Below, piece by piece: positions 44,404-53,182 of a stretch of 64,000 bases of DNA. Location of the stretch: NCBI GenBank assembly GCA_024508675.1, contig JANINQ010000008.1:124001-188000 (forward strand). The letters are read 5' to 3'. The DNA is from Afipia sp. Its GTDB lineage: Bacteria > Pseudomonadota > Alphaproteobacteria > Rhizobiales > Xanthobacteraceae. The translations under genes and the position numbers were made by a program. Under the pieces are notes generated by a model that had not been told where the DNA came from, made no database searches, and saw only the letters and a list, made by a program, of their open reading frames with translations. How positions within the stretch are numbered: position 1 is the stretch's first letter; every line of letters starts with the position of its first letter.

Positions 44404-45162
44404 ATGCAGCTCAAGGATGTTTCAGTTCTCATCACCGGTGGCGGTTCGGGTCTGGGCGCGGCAACAGCGCGCGCGATGGCCGCGAAGGGCGCCAAGGTTG
44501 CCGTCATCGACATGAACAAGGATGGCGCGGAAGCCGTCGCCAAGGAAATCAAGGGCCTCGCCCTTGTCGGCGACGTGTCGGAAGAAGCGCCGGTCAAGGA
44601 AGCCATTGCCAAGGCGGAAGCCGCGCACGGCACCATCCGCGTGCTGGTGAACTGCGCCGGCATCGGCGGCGCGGTGAAGACCGTGAGCAAGAACGGCGCC
44701 TATCCGCTGGATCATTTCTCGCGCATCATCAAGGTCAACCTGATCGGCTCGTTCAACACCATCCGTCTCGTTGCCGAGCGCATGCAGTCGGCGCCGACCA
44801 TCGGCGAGGAGCGCGGCGTGTTCATCAACACCGCGAGCGTCGCGGCGTTCGACGGCCAGATCGGCCAGGCGGCATACTCGGCCTCGAAGGGCGGCATTGT
44901 CGGCCTTACCCTGCCGGTGGCGCGCGATCTCGCCTCGCTCAACATTCGCGTCATGACGATTGCGCCGGGCCTGTTCCTGACCCCGCTGCTGATGGGGCTG
45001 TCCGAAGAAGCCCGCAAGAGCCTCGGCGCGCAGGTTCCGCATCCGGCACGTCTCGGCGATCCGAGCGAATACGCGCAGCTCGCTGTCGCCATCGTCGAGA
45101 ATCCGATGCTGAACGGTGAAACGATCCGCCTCGACGGCGCGATCCGCATGGCTCCGCGGTAA
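44404..45162 (+). CDS. SDR dehydrogenase, HSD10/type II 3-hydroxyacyl-CoA dehydrogenase-like
   Basis: The 252-residue short-chain dehydrogenase has the cofactor loop [13 protein letters not shown] near residue 10 with an acidic VIDMNKDG that favours NAD. The catalytic segment is [36 protein letters not shown] near residue 141 (Tyr-X3-Lys). The C-terminus [21 protein letters not shown] is strikingly like human HSD17B10. The expected role is oxidation of a 3-hydroxyacyl-CoA, including 2-methyl-branched ones. The crotonase gene starts four bases after its stop. Confidence 0.92.
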   Translation: MQLKDVSVLITGGGSGLGAATARAMAAKGAKVAVIDMNKDGAEAVAKEIKGLALVGDVSEEAPVKEAIAKAEAAHGTIRVLVNCAGIGGAVKTVSKNGAYPLDHFSRIIKVNLIGSFNTIRLVAERMQSAPTIGEERGVFINTASVAAFDGQIGQAAYSASKGGIVGLTLPVARDLASLNIRVMTIAPGLFLTPLLMGLSEEARKSLGAQVPHPARLGDPSEYAQLAVAIVENPMLNGETIRLDGAIRMAPR

Positions 45163-45166
45163 CGCG

Positions 45167-45976
45167 ATGACCGCAACGCCTCTGATTGTCGAGCATGTCG
45201 ACGGCGTGGACTGGGTGACCCTCAATCGCCCGGACAGCCTGAATGCGCTCGACGATCAGATGATCGATGCTCTCAATCAGTATTTCGGCGATCTGGCGCG
45301 CAACACGCGCACCCGGATCGTCGTGCTGAAGGGGGCGGGCCGGGCGTTCTGCGCGGGGCTCGATCTGAAAGAAACGATGAGCCGGCGGCCGCCTAATGCG
45401 CCGCCGCCGAGCGTTGCGGACGCACTCGCTCACCAGCGCTCCATTGCCGACATCGTGATGCTGATGCGGCGCTGTCCGCAGCCGATCATCGCGCTGGTGC
45501 AGGGCGCGGCCTCCGGCGGCGGTTTCGCGCTGGCGCTCGCCGCGGATATTCGTATCGCTGCAAAGTCAGCGCGGATGAACTGCGCGTTCATTCGTCTTGG
45601 CCTTGGCGGTTGTGACATTGGCACCAGTTACTTCCTGCCGCGCCTTGTCGGTGTCTCGGTGGCGTCTGAACTGATCCTGACCGGACGCTTCATTCATGCC
45701 GATCGTGCCCATGCCGTCGGCCTTGTCTCGGAAGTCGTGGAGGACGGCGAGCTTGAAGCGGCCGCCGCGCCTTATGTCGAATCCATGCTGGCGGCGTCGC
45801 CGCTCGGTCTGCGGCTCTCGAAAGAATGTCTCAACATGAGCGTCGATGCATCGTCCATCGAAGCGGTGATCGCAATGGAGGACCGCAATCAGGTGCTCAC
45901 CTCGCGGTCGGAAGATTTCAGGGAAGGCGTGCGCGCCTTTCTGGAGAAGAGGAAGCCGGTCTATCGCAACGCCTGA
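45167..45976 (+). CDS. Enoyl-CoA hydratase/isomerase family protein
   Basis: From the ATG at 45167 there are 269 residues. The oxyanion-hole segment is RAFCAGLDLKETM near residue 64. The second segment, GAASGGGFALALAADIRIAAKSARMNCAFIRLGLGGCDIG, has no hydratase glutamates, but Asp in GCDIG matches the single acid of isomerase or dienoyl-isomerase types. The context demands an enoyl-CoA step. Either this enzyme hydrates by another geometry or the true hydratase is encoded elsewhere. Confidence 0.85.
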   Translation: MTATPLIVEHVDGVDWVTLNRPDSLNALDDQMIDALNQYFGDLARNTRTRIVVLKGAGRAFCAGLDLKETMSRRPPNAPPPSVADALAHQRSIADIVMLMRRCPQPIIALVQGAASGGGFALALAADIRIAAKSARMNCAFIRLGLGGCDIGTSYFLPRLVGVSVASELILTGRFIHADRAHAVGLVSEVVEDGELEAAAAPYVESMLAASPLGLRLSKECLNMSVDASSIEAVIAMEDRNQVLTSRSEDFREGVRAFLEKRKPVYRNA

Positions 45977-46030
45977 GTTGCGCTCCAACAAACAGAAGGC
46001 CCGCAAGAGGTCACACAGGGAGAGAGCGAA

Positions 46031-47905
46031 GTGAACGTGCATACGGCTGCAGAGCTTGCGAAGCCTCCGTTCCGGAAGATCGAGTGGCTGCCGCGCGATA
46101 TCGCGGTGGAGCGCCGCGACGATGGCGTGATCGTTATCAAGTCTCGCACGCCGCTCGATGCGTATGGGCCGCATATTCCTGCGTCGCTGGCGAAGTGGGC
46201 CCTTGAGCGTTCCGATCACACCTGGCTGGCGCAGCGCCGCGGTCCCGAGCGGCAGTGGCGCAAGGTTTCCTATGGCGAGGCGAAGCGGACCGTCGATGCG
46301 CTGACGCAGGCGCTGCTCGATATGAATGTGCCGGAAGGCCGGCCGATTGCGATCCTCAGCGGCAACTCGCTCGAACACGCGCTGATGACACAGGCCGCGA
46401 TGCAGGCGCGGATTCCGGCGGCTCCCGTCTCTCCCGCCTACTCGCTGATGAGTCAGGATCACGCCAAGCTGAAGTATCTTTTCAATCTGGTGAAGCCTGC
46501 CGTGGTGATGGTGCAGGATGGGCCGACCTTCGAGAAGGCGCTCGCCGCGCTCGACCTTGGCGGCATCACGGTCATTCACGTTGACCGCCCGCCCGCGAAT
46601 ATCAAGAGCGTCGCCTATGCCGATCTTGCCGCGACGAAAGTGACATCGGCGGTCGATGCGTCGATTGCGAAGATCACGCCCGACACCGTCGGCAAGCTGC
46701 TGTTCACGTCCGGCTCGACCGGAATGCCCAAGGCCGTCATCAACACCCAGAAGATGATGTGCGCCAATGCCAAAATGATGATGCAGGTGCGTCCGCGCCC
46801 GCCGGGTCACTCGGAGGCGATCTATCTCGACTGGATGCCGTGGAATCACACCATGGGCGGCAACGCGCTGTTCAATCCGGTGCTGGTCGAAGGCGGCACG
46901 CTCTATATCGATGATGGCCGTCCGTTGCCCGGCATGATCGACGAGACGCTGCGCAACCTTCGCGAGATTTCGCCGACCTATTACGCCAACGTCCCCGCCG
47001 GTTACGCTGCGCTCGCCGCCGCGATGGAGAAGGACGATGCGCTGTGCCGCAACTTCTTCCGCAATCTCGGCCTGATCGCCTATGGCGGCGCGCGGCTGCC
47101 GGACGATCTCTACGACCGGGTGCAGGCGCTGGCGGTGCGCGCCACCGGCGAGCGCATCGTGTTCTATACTGGCTGGGGTTCAACCGAGACCGCGCCGACC
47201 TCCACTGGCACCTATTGGGACACCGAGCGCGTCGGTCTGATCGGTCTGCCGTTTCCGGGCGTTGAACTGAAACTGGTCCCTGCGGGCGCGCAATACGAAC
47301 TGCGCCTGCGCGGCGTTAACGTGACGCCGGGTTATTACGGCCAGCCTGAACTGACGGAGAAAGCCTTCGACCAGGAAGGTTTCTACTGCATCGGTGATGC
47401 CGGCGTGTTCGTCGATCCGGAAGATCCGTCGAAGGGGCTGATCTTCTCGGGTCGTGTGGTCGAGGACTTCAAGCTCACCACCGGCACCTTCGTTCTGGTC
47501 GGCTCGCTGCGGACCGATGCGATTGCCGCTGCTTCGCCTGTCGTTCAGGACGCATTGGTCGCGGGACAGGATCGTCCGTTCATCGGACTGCTGGCCTGGC
47601 CGAATCTCGATGCCTGCCGCCGTCTGATCGGCGACATGGACGCGTCATTGGAAACGGTGGTGAATCATCCGAAGGTCCGCGCGCATTTCCGCGACGGCTT
47701 GCTGGCGCACAACAAGGCCGTCAATGGCGTGAGCAGCATGACCATTGCCCGCGCGATGCTGATGGTCGAACCGCCGTCCATCGACGGCAACGAACTCACC
47801 GACAAGGGATACATCAACCAGCGCGCGGGTCTGGAGCGCCGCGCCGCGCTGGTCGAACAACTTTATGCAGACCAGCCGGGGCCGAACGTCATCGTCCTCG
47901 GATAA
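46031..47905 (+). CDS. Feruloyl-CoA synthase-like acyl-CoA ligase
   Basis: The start is GTG at 46031 behind GGGAGAGAGCG, giving 624 residues. The P-loop LLFTSGSTGMPKAVINTQKMM near residue 225, LDWMPWNHTMGGNALFNPVL near residue 268, TGWGSTETAPTSTGTYW near residue 382, and the C-terminal Lys region GNELTDKGYINQRA near residue 588 follow the feruloyl-CoA synthase subfamily closely. Family members activate hydroxycinnamates or related acids. No feruloyl-CoA hydratase-lyase or vanillin dehydrogenase gene is nearby, so the substrate may be another aryl or branched acid. Confidence 0.85.
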   Translation: MNVHTAAELAKPPFRKIEWLPRDIAVERRDDGVIVIKSRTPLDAYGPHIPASLAKWALERSDHTWLAQRRGPERQWRKVSYGEAKRTVDALTQALLDMNVPEGRPIAILSGNSLEHALMTQAAMQARIPAAPVSPAYSLMSQDHAKLKYLFNLVKPAVVMVQDGPTFEKALAALDLGGITVIHVDRPPANIKSVAYADLAATKVTSAVDASIAKITPDTVGKLLFTSGSTGMPKAVINTQKMMCANAKMMMQVRPRPPGHSEAIYLDWMPWNHTMGGNALFNPVLVEGGTLYIDDGRPLPGMIDETLRNLREISPTYYANVPAGYAALAAAMEKDDALCRNFFRNLGLIAYGGARLPDDLYDRVQALAVRATGERIVFYTGWGSTETAPTSTGTYWDTERVGLIGLPFPGVELKLVPAGAQYELRLRGVNVTPGYYGQPELTEKAFDQEGFYCIGDAGVFVDPEDPSKGLIFSGRVVEDFKLTTGTFVLVGSLRTDAIAAASPVVQDALVAGQDRPFIGLLAWPNLDACRRLIGDMDASLETVVNHPKVRAHFRDGLLAHNKAVNGVSSMTIARAMLMVEPPSIDGNELTDKGYINQRAGLERRAALVEQLYADQPGPNVIVLG

Positions 47906-47935
47906 CCTTCACGTTCACAACACGAGTCAAACCAG

Positions 47936-49063
47936 ATGAACTTTGAATTCTCGGAAGACCAGAAGCAGTTGCGCGATCAGGCGCGGCGTTATCTTGCAGA
48001 GCATTCGCCGCCGAAGGCGGTGCGCGCCGTGCTGGAAGGCAAGGCGCCCTATGACAAGGCGCTGTGGAAGGGCCTTGCCGAGATGGGTTTTCTCGGCGTT
48101 GCGATCCCGGAAGAATTCGGCGGCGCGGGTGCAGGCCATCTTGAGCTTTGCGTGATTGCCGAGGAAATCGGCCGCTCGCTGGCGCCGGTGCCGTTCTCGT
48201 CGACGATCTATCTCGCCGCCGAAGCGCTGATGCTCGCGGGCAGCGATGCACAGAAGGCGAAGTGGCTGCCGAAGATCGCCTCGGGCGAAGCCATCGGCAC
48301 GCTGGCGCTGTTCGAAGGCGTCGGCAATCCGTCGCACAAGGCAATCAAGGTTTCGGCCTCGCAGGGCGCCGTCTCCGGCACCAAGACGCCGGTAGCGGAC
48401 GGCGGGATTGCGGATTTCGCCATTGTTGCCGCGCGTACCGGCTCGACCGGGCGTGAAGCTGACATCGGCCTGTTTATCGTCGACCTCAATGGTGCAGGCG
48501 TGACGCGCAAGGCGCTCGCCAATCTCGATCAGGCCCATGGCCAGGCCGAGATCACCTTCGACCGCGCCAAGGCCGAACCGCTCGGTGCAACCGGCGAAGG
48601 CTGGAGCATTCTCACCCGCGTGCTCGATCGCGCAGCAGTGCTGATGGCATTCGAGCAGGTCGGCGGCGCCGACCGCGCGCTGGAAATGGGCCGCGACTAT
48701 GCGCTCGACCGCATCGCCTTCGGCCGCCCGATCGGATCGTTCCAGGCGGTGAAGCACATCCTCGCCGACATGTACGTCTCTGCGACGCTGGCGCGTTCCA
48801 ATTGCTACTACGGTGCATGGGCGCTCTCGACCGATGCGGCGGAACTGCCGGAAGCAGCAGCGACGGCTCGCATCAGCGCGACGCAGGCCTTTCAGCACTG
48901 CGCCAAGAACAACATTCAGGTGCACGGCGGCATGGGCTTCACCTGGGAATTCGACTGCCATCTCTATTACCGCCGCGCCAACGTGCTCGCGCTGTCGCTC
49001 GGAAGTGCGACCTACTGGGAAAACCAGTTGATCGACCGCCTGCGCTTCAAGAACGCGTCTTAA
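47936..49063 (+). CDS. Acyl-CoA dehydrogenase family protein, smaller partner
   Basis: The 375-residue flavoprotein begins FEFSEDQKQLRDQARRYLAEH. It contains IPEEFGGAGAGHLELCVIAEEIGRSLAPVPFSSTI, FGRPIGSFQAVKHILADMY near residue 265 and NIQVHGGMGFTWEFDCHLYYRRA near residue 327. The base Glu expected near the C-terminus of typical enzymes is not obvious (the end reads GSATYWENQLIDRL). Together with the next gene it forms a paired set like the two-subunit acyl-CoA dehydrogenases PimC/PimD or FadE28/29. The gap to the partner is 14 bases. Confidence 0.9.
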   Translation: MNFEFSEDQKQLRDQARRYLAEHSPPKAVRAVLEGKAPYDKALWKGLAEMGFLGVAIPEEFGGAGAGHLELCVIAEEIGRSLAPVPFSSTIYLAAEALMLAGSDAQKAKWLPKIASGEAIGTLALFEGVGNPSHKAIKVSASQGAVSGTKTPVADGGIADFAIVAARTGSTGREADIGLFIVDLNGAGVTRKALANLDQAHGQAEITFDRAKAEPLGATGEGWSILTRVLDRAAVLMAFEQVGGADRALEMGRDYALDRIAFGRPIGSFQAVKHILADMYVSATLARSNCYYGAWALSTDAAELPEAAATARISATQAFQHCAKNNIQVHGGMGFTWEFDCHLYYRRANVLALSLGSATYWENQLIDRLRFKNAS

Positions 49064-49077
49064 GAAGGATCATTCAG

Positions 49078-50322
49078 ATGAATTTCGATGACACCCCGCA
49101 GGAAGCCGCGTTCCGCGCAGAAGCCCGCGCCTGGATTCAGGCCAACGCCCCGAAGGAACTGGAAGCCGAACTGTCGCAGCCGACCGTCGGCCGCATCAAG
49201 CTGAAGAACCATGACATCCTGGAAGAATCCAAGAAGTGGCAGAAGAAGAAGGCTGCGGCCGGCTGGGCCTGCCTGCATTGGCCGAAGGAATTCGGCGGCC
49301 GCGGCGCGTCTCCGATCGAGCGCGTGATCTGGCAGCAGGAAGAAGGATTCTACGGCAAGCTCGAAGGCGTGTTCCTGATCGGGCAGGGCATGTGCGGCCC
49401 GACGCTGATGGCGTTCGGCAGCGATGCCGACAAGCAGAAGTATCTGCCGCCGCTCGCCTCCGGCGAGCATGTCTGGTGTCAGTTGTTCTCGGAGCCGTCT
49501 GCGGGTTCCGACGTCGCCGGCCTGCGCACGCGCGCGGAAAAGAAGGGCGATGACTGGATCATCAACGGCCAGAAGGTCTGGACCACCGGCGCGCATTTCT
49601 CCGACTACGGCATCGTGATCACGCGTACCGATCCGACCCAGCCCAAGCACAAGGGCCTGACCATGTTCTGGCTCGACATGAAGTCGCCGGGCGTCACCGT
49701 GAAGCCGATCAAGCAGGCCAACGGCCAGTCGGAATTCAACGAGGTCTATTTCGTTGATGTGAAAATTCCGGACTCGCAGCGCCTCGGCAAGGTCGGCGAT
49801 GGCTGGAACGTCTCGCTCACCACGCTGATGAATGAGCGCATGTCGATCGGCGCGCGCCAGTCCACCGGCTTCCCTGAACTGTTCGCGTTCTGCAACGATC
49901 TCATGCTCGAGGATGGCCTCGCCATCGACGACAAGAACGTGCGTTCGAAGCTCGCCAACTGGGCGGTGAAGGCCAGCGGCCTGAAATACACCAGCTACCG
50001 TTCGATCTCGGCGCTGTCGCGCGGCGAGCGTCCGGGTCCGGAAAACTCCATCGGCAAGCTTGTGGCCGGCACCATGCTGCAGGACATCGCGACCTTCGCG
50101 ATGGACCTTCAGGGGGCCTCCGGCGTGCTCACGGATGCGGACAGTCCGTCAGTCGGCGGTCAGTTCCAGTCCATCCTGCTGCGCTCGCCATCGGATCGCA
50201 TAGCAGGTGGTACGGACGAAATCCTGCGCAACATCATCGCCGAGCGCGTGCTAGGCTTGCCGGGTGATATCCGTGTTGACAAGGACGTTCCTTTCAACGC
50301 GATCCCGACAAAAGGACGTTGA
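49078..50322 (+). CDS. Acyl-CoA dehydrogenase family protein, larger partner
   Basis: From the ATG at 49078, preceded by AAGGA, there are 414 residues. Motifs are WPKEFGGRGASPIERVIWQQE, LFSEPSAGSDVAGLRTRAEKKGDDWIINGQKVWTTGAHFSDYGIVITRTD, FNEVYFVDVKIPDSQRLG and the terminal AGGTDEILRNIIAERVLGLPGDIRVDKDVPF. The last region has a Glu near the usual catalytic position. It probably supplies the FAD dehydrogenation activity in a heteromer with the preceding gene product. Electrons would go to ETF. Confidence 0.92.
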   Translation: MNFDDTPQEAAFRAEARAWIQANAPKELEAELSQPTVGRIKLKNHDILEESKKWQKKKAAAGWACLHWPKEFGGRGASPIERVIWQQEEGFYGKLEGVFLIGQGMCGPTLMAFGSDADKQKYLPPLASGEHVWCQLFSEPSAGSDVAGLRTRAEKKGDDWIINGQKVWTTGAHFSDYGIVITRTDPTQPKHKGLTMFWLDMKSPGVTVKPIKQANGQSEFNEVYFVDVKIPDSQRLGKVGDGWNVSLTTLMNERMSIGARQSTGFPELFAFCNDLMLEDGLAIDDKNVRSKLANWAVKASGLKYTSYRSISALSRGERPGPENSIGKLVAGTMLQDIATFAMDLQGASGVLTDADSPSVGGQFQSILLRSPSDRIAGGTDEILRNIIAERVLGLPGDIRVDKDVPFNAIPTKGR

Positions 50323-50327
50323 GCCCC

Positions 50328-51020
50328 ATGCTGGCACAGCCCGATAGCAGCGACATTGGTGTCGTGGAGAAACTTCTGGCCGCGCGGTATTCCTGCCGCG
50401 CGTTCAAGCCCGACCCCGTGCCGCGTGCGACCATCGAGCGTGTGCTGGCAGCGGCGCAGAAAACAGCGTCATGGTGCAATAGCCAGCCATGGCAGGTGAC
50501 GATCTTCTCCGGCGATGCCGTGAAGGCGTTCGGCGAGGCAATGTACGAGGCGGCGAGCGAACGCGCGCCGCCTGTCACCGACTTCGACTTCCCGCGCGAA
50601 TACAAGGGCGTGTATATGGACCGCCGACGCGAGAGCGGATACCAGCTCTATAATGCCCTCGGCATTCCGCGCGGCGACAAGGCCGGCTACAACAAGCAGA
50701 TGCTGGAGAACTTCCGTTTCTTCGGCGCACCGCATGTGGCGATCATCACCAGCGATGAGGCGCTCGGCACTTACGGCGCGATCGATTGCGGCGGTTATGT
50801 CAGCAACTTCATGCTGGCGGCGCAGGCGGCTGGCCTTGCGACCATTCCGCAGGCGGCATTGGCGGGCCATGCCGATGTGGTGCGCAAGCATCTTGGGGTC
50901 GCCAGCGACCGCCGTGTGGTGTGCGGCATTTCGTTCGGCTATGCCGATACGGCGCATCTCGCCAACAGCTATCGTACCAACCGCGCGAGCATCCGGGAAG
51001 CTGTGGCATTTATCGATTAG
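50328..51020 (+). CDS. Nitroreductase family flavoprotein
   Basis: I use the ATG at 50328, six bases after the acyl-CoA dehydrogenase stop and behind AAAGGA; it gives 230 residues. FMN-binding segments are RYSCRAFKPDPVPRATIERVLAAAQKTASWCNSQPWQVTIFSG near residue 20 and YVSNFMLAAQAAGLATIPQAALAGHADVVRKHLG near residue 163. The family reduces nitro groups, quinones or halogenated compounds with NAD(P)H. It lies in the same run as the haloalkane dehalogenase, 27 bases upstream. Confidence 0.9.
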   Translation: MLAQPDSSDIGVVEKLLAARYSCRAFKPDPVPRATIERVLAAAQKTASWCNSQPWQVTIFSGDAVKAFGEAMYEAASERAPPVTDFDFPREYKGVYMDRRRESGYQLYNALGIPRGDKAGYNKQMLENFRFFGAPHVAIITSDEALGTYGAIDCGGYVSNFMLAAQAAGLATIPQAALAGHADVVRKHLGVASDRRVVCGISFGYADTAHLANSYRTNRASIREAVAFID

Positions 51021-51047
51021 GATCGACCTACAGAGAGGGATGCAGCC

Positions 51048-51929
51048 ATGACCGAGCAGCCGCTCTCGAAGAAATTCGTCACCGTGCTTGGCCATCGGAT
51101 GGCCTATCATGAGCGCGGCGAGGGCGCGCCGATCCTGTTCCTGCATGGCAATCCCACGTCATCCTATTTGTGGCGCGATGTGCTTCCGGAGCTTGACGGT
51201 CAGGGTCGCCTGATCGCGCCGGATCTGATCGGCATGGGCGATTCCGAGAAGCTGCCCGATGTGAAGCCGGATACCTATCGCTTCACCACCCATCGCGATC
51301 ATCTCTGGGCTTTCATCAATGCGGCGATCGGACCGGAGGAAAAAGTCCTGCTGGTGATTCACGACTGGGGTTCGGCGCTCGGATTCGACTGGGCCAACCA
51401 GCATCGTGATCGGGTGCGCGGCATCGTCTATATGGAAGGCATCGTCCGGCCGGTCGCAGGGTGGGATGAATGGAGCGAGGCGGCGACGCCGGTGTTCCAG
51501 GGCTTCCGCTCCGACAAGGGCGAACAGATGATCCTCGAGCGCAATCTGTTCATCGAGCGCGTGTTGCCCGGCTCGGTGCTGCGCAAGCTGACTGACGCGG
51601 AAATGACGGTTTATCGTCAGCCGTTTTTGAAATCCGAGGATCGCTGGCCGACACTGACATGGCCGCGCCAGATTCCCATTGCCGGCGAGCCCGCCGATGT
51701 TGTCGCCATTGTCGATGCTTATGCAAAATGGATGGCGGACAACGATGTGCCGAAGCTGTTCGTCAATGCCGAGCCCGGTGCGATCCTGATCGGCAGGGTG
51801 CGGGAGTTCTGCCGCGGCTGGAAAAATCAGACCGAGGTCACCGTTCCGGGCAGCCACTTCATTCAGGAAGATTCAGGTCCGGCCATCGGCCGCGCCATTA
51901 CAGGCTGGATCAGGGACAAGCGCGTTTAG
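51048..51929 (+). CDS. Haloalkane dehalogenase, HLD-II (LinB/DhaA-like)
   Basis: The 293-residue alpha/beta hydrolase cleaves carbon-halogen bonds of haloalkanes with water to give alcohol, halide and a proton. The complete HLD-II pentad can be placed: Asn35 (HGNPTSSYLWR), Asp106 and Trp107 (VIHDWGSALGFDWA), Glu130 (IVYMEGIVRP) and His270 (GSHFIQED). The Glu after strand 6 is diagnostic for HLD-II. From memory it looks closer to LinB than to B. japonicum DbjA. There is no signal peptide. It is the last gene of the catabolic run. Natural substrates of such rhizobial enzymes are unknown. Confidence 0.93.
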   Translation: MTEQPLSKKFVTVLGHRMAYHERGEGAPILFLHGNPTSSYLWRDVLPELDGQGRLIAPDLIGMGDSEKLPDVKPDTYRFTTHRDHLWAFINAAIGPEEKVLLVIHDWGSALGFDWANQHRDRVRGIVYMEGIVRPVAGWDEWSEAATPVFQGFRSDKGEQMILERNLFIERVLPGSVLRKLTDAEMTVYRQPFLKSEDRWPTLTWPRQIPIAGEPADVVAIVDAYAKWMADNDVPKLFVNAEPGAILIGRVREFCRGWKNQTEVTVPGSHFIQEDSGPAIGRAITGWIRDKRV

Positions 51930-52020
51930 GTCTCCGAATCACGACCGATTCGCGTTGCACTCTGCGAGAGTTCCATCTCTCTAACATTAGATGAATGCAA
52001 AACCGAAACGGGGCGCGTGG

Positions 52021-52035
52021 TTAACCCTGCGTTAG
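52021..52035 (+). promoter_or_regulatory. CtrA-like box TTAA-N7-TTAG
   Basis: TTAA-CCCTGCG-TTAG differs from the CtrA consensus TTAA-N7-TTAA in the last base. It lies about 92 bases upstream of the small gene at 52127. Matches of this quality occur by chance in any genome, so the call is tentative. Confidence 0.25.
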
Positions 52036-52126
52036 GATTTTGCATTGCATCTTCCGCACATGAGTGGCGCATGATTTTTCCGCCAACCTGCCTTTGATGG
52101 CGGATCATGTGCTGGGGAGATTTTCA

Positions 52127-52537
52127 ATGTTGTCCAGCCGCGAAGCCTTTGAGAACGATGTCTGCCCCGTGGGCGACGAAATGCTCGGAAGTCTGTACCG
52201 TGCGAGCGAACATGGCCTTCCTCAGCTTGTGGAATCCGTCTCTGCCGATGTCAGGGCCATGCTGGCGCTGTTTTGCTACAAGCGGGCGCATCTGCATGGC
52301 ATGAGCCTCGCGATCGCCGCGACCTGCTCGGAGCGGGATCTGGTGGAGCAGGGCGGGATCGTCGGATCGACGCTGTTTGCAATGTCGCGCGAAGCGCCGT
52401 CGCAATCGGGATCGGCAGGCGGCAACCGCCGGAGCATCACGCTCTCGACCAAGCCGCTCAGCACCTTCGCTCCGATTGTCGATGACATTGACGACGAAGA
52501 CCTGGCCGCAGAAGGCTTCGCCGCGGTTCCTGCCTGA
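52127..52537 (+). CDS. Hypothetical protein (136 aa)
   Basis: I choose the ATG at 52127, which follows GGGGAG; the frame is open from a GTG at 52064 and an ATG at 52097. The product is soluble with a helical first 90 residues (FENDVCPVGDEMLGSLYRASEHGLPQLVESVSADVRAMLALFCYKRAHLHGMSL). A Ser/Gly-rich stretch and an acidic end (DDIDDEDLAAEGF) follow. No domain is recognised. A CtrA-like box lies upstream. Confidence 0.6.
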   Translation: MLSSREAFENDVCPVGDEMLGSLYRASEHGLPQLVESVSADVRAMLALFCYKRAHLHGMSLAIAATCSERDLVEQGGIVGSTLFAMSREAPSQSGSAGGNRRSITLSTKPLSTFAPIVDDIDDEDLAAEGFAAVPA

Positions 52538-52603
52538 GAAACCCGGTTTCATTCTCACGTGTGGCGAGGATCAAACCCCGCCACCGCCGCTGATCGGTTG
52601 TCC

Positions 52604-52789
52604 TCAGCTTTGATGCGGCCCGCGCATGATCTTCAGCGCGCTTTCCACATGCCGCCATTCCTTCGCCTGTTCGGCCCTGCCGTTCTCTTCGCATTCGACC
52701 GCGCGCTGGGCCGCCTTGGCGATGGCCTGAGGGCCGTGCATTTCCAGCATCTGCCTTGCATAGGTGTGAATTTCGGTTTCACGCAGCAT
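52604..52789 (-). CDS. Small helical hypothetical protein (61 aa)
   Basis: AAAGGAG precedes the ATG at 52789. The product has one long helical region (TEIHTYARQMLEMHGPQAIAKAAQRAVECEENGRAEQAKEWRHVESAL), like small conserved proteins of Bradyrhizobium relatives. No function is known. It lies 66 bases downstream of the YkgJ-family gene on the same strand. Confidence 0.65.
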   Translation of the reverse strand: MLRETEIHTYARQMLEMHGPQAIAKAAQRAVECEENGRAEQAKEWRHVESALKIMRGPHQS

Positions 52790-52855
52790 GGCGCCTGCTC
52801 CTTTGCTCAGGATGATTTGGACAGATGACGCCCGGCAGCGGGATTTCGTTCCGCG

Positions 52856-53182
52856 CTAATGGTCCTCGATGAAGGAACCCGGCGGAAGTTCCCCAAGGTT
52901 GAACCGCCGCCGCGCCATCAGGCATTCCGGATCGCCCGGCATGCAGGTGCGGCAGACTTCGGGACGTACATCGTAAATTCCGCAAGCGGTGAAGGTTCCG
53001 ATCTTGCCGGTCAGCGCTGTGCAGCGGTCGCCGTCGCAGCGCATGCCGGAAAGGCGGTCATTGACGAATTTTGCCGGAATAAGATCCAGCGCGGCATCGT
53101 CTTCCACCGTGAAGCGCGGCCAGTTGCTGGAATAGGAGCAGCAGGCGCCGCAACTCTGGCAGGGACTATCGCTTGCCGTCAT
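52856..53182 (-). CDS. YkgJ family cysteine cluster protein
   Basis: The 108-residue protein has eight to nine cysteines arranged as CQSCGACCSYS near residue 8, MRCDGDRCTAL near residue 48, FTACGIYDVRPEVCRTCMPGDPEC near residue 64. This is the YkgJ (UPF0153) pattern thought to bind zinc or an iron-sulfur cluster. The function is unknown. Its start overlaps the end of the WYL regulator gene by 17 bases, so the two are translated from one message. Confidence 0.9.
   Translation of the reverse strand: MTASDSPCQSCGACCSYSSNWPRFTVEDDAALDLIPAKFVNDRLSGMRCDGDRCTALTGKIGTFTACGIYDVRPEVCRTCMPGDPECLMARRRFNLGELPPGSFIEDH

Noticed and set aside
46031-47905. Assignment of a complete ferulate degradation pathway
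   Set aside because: The ligase resembles feruloyl-CoA synthase, but the neighbouring crotonase lacks features of the hydratase-lyase and no vanillin dehydrogenase gene is present.
42271-51929. The dehalogenase island as a recent foreign acquisition
   Set aside because: There are no flanking mobile genes or direct repeats, and codon use looks like that of the neighbours by eye. A composition analysis would be needed to claim transfer.
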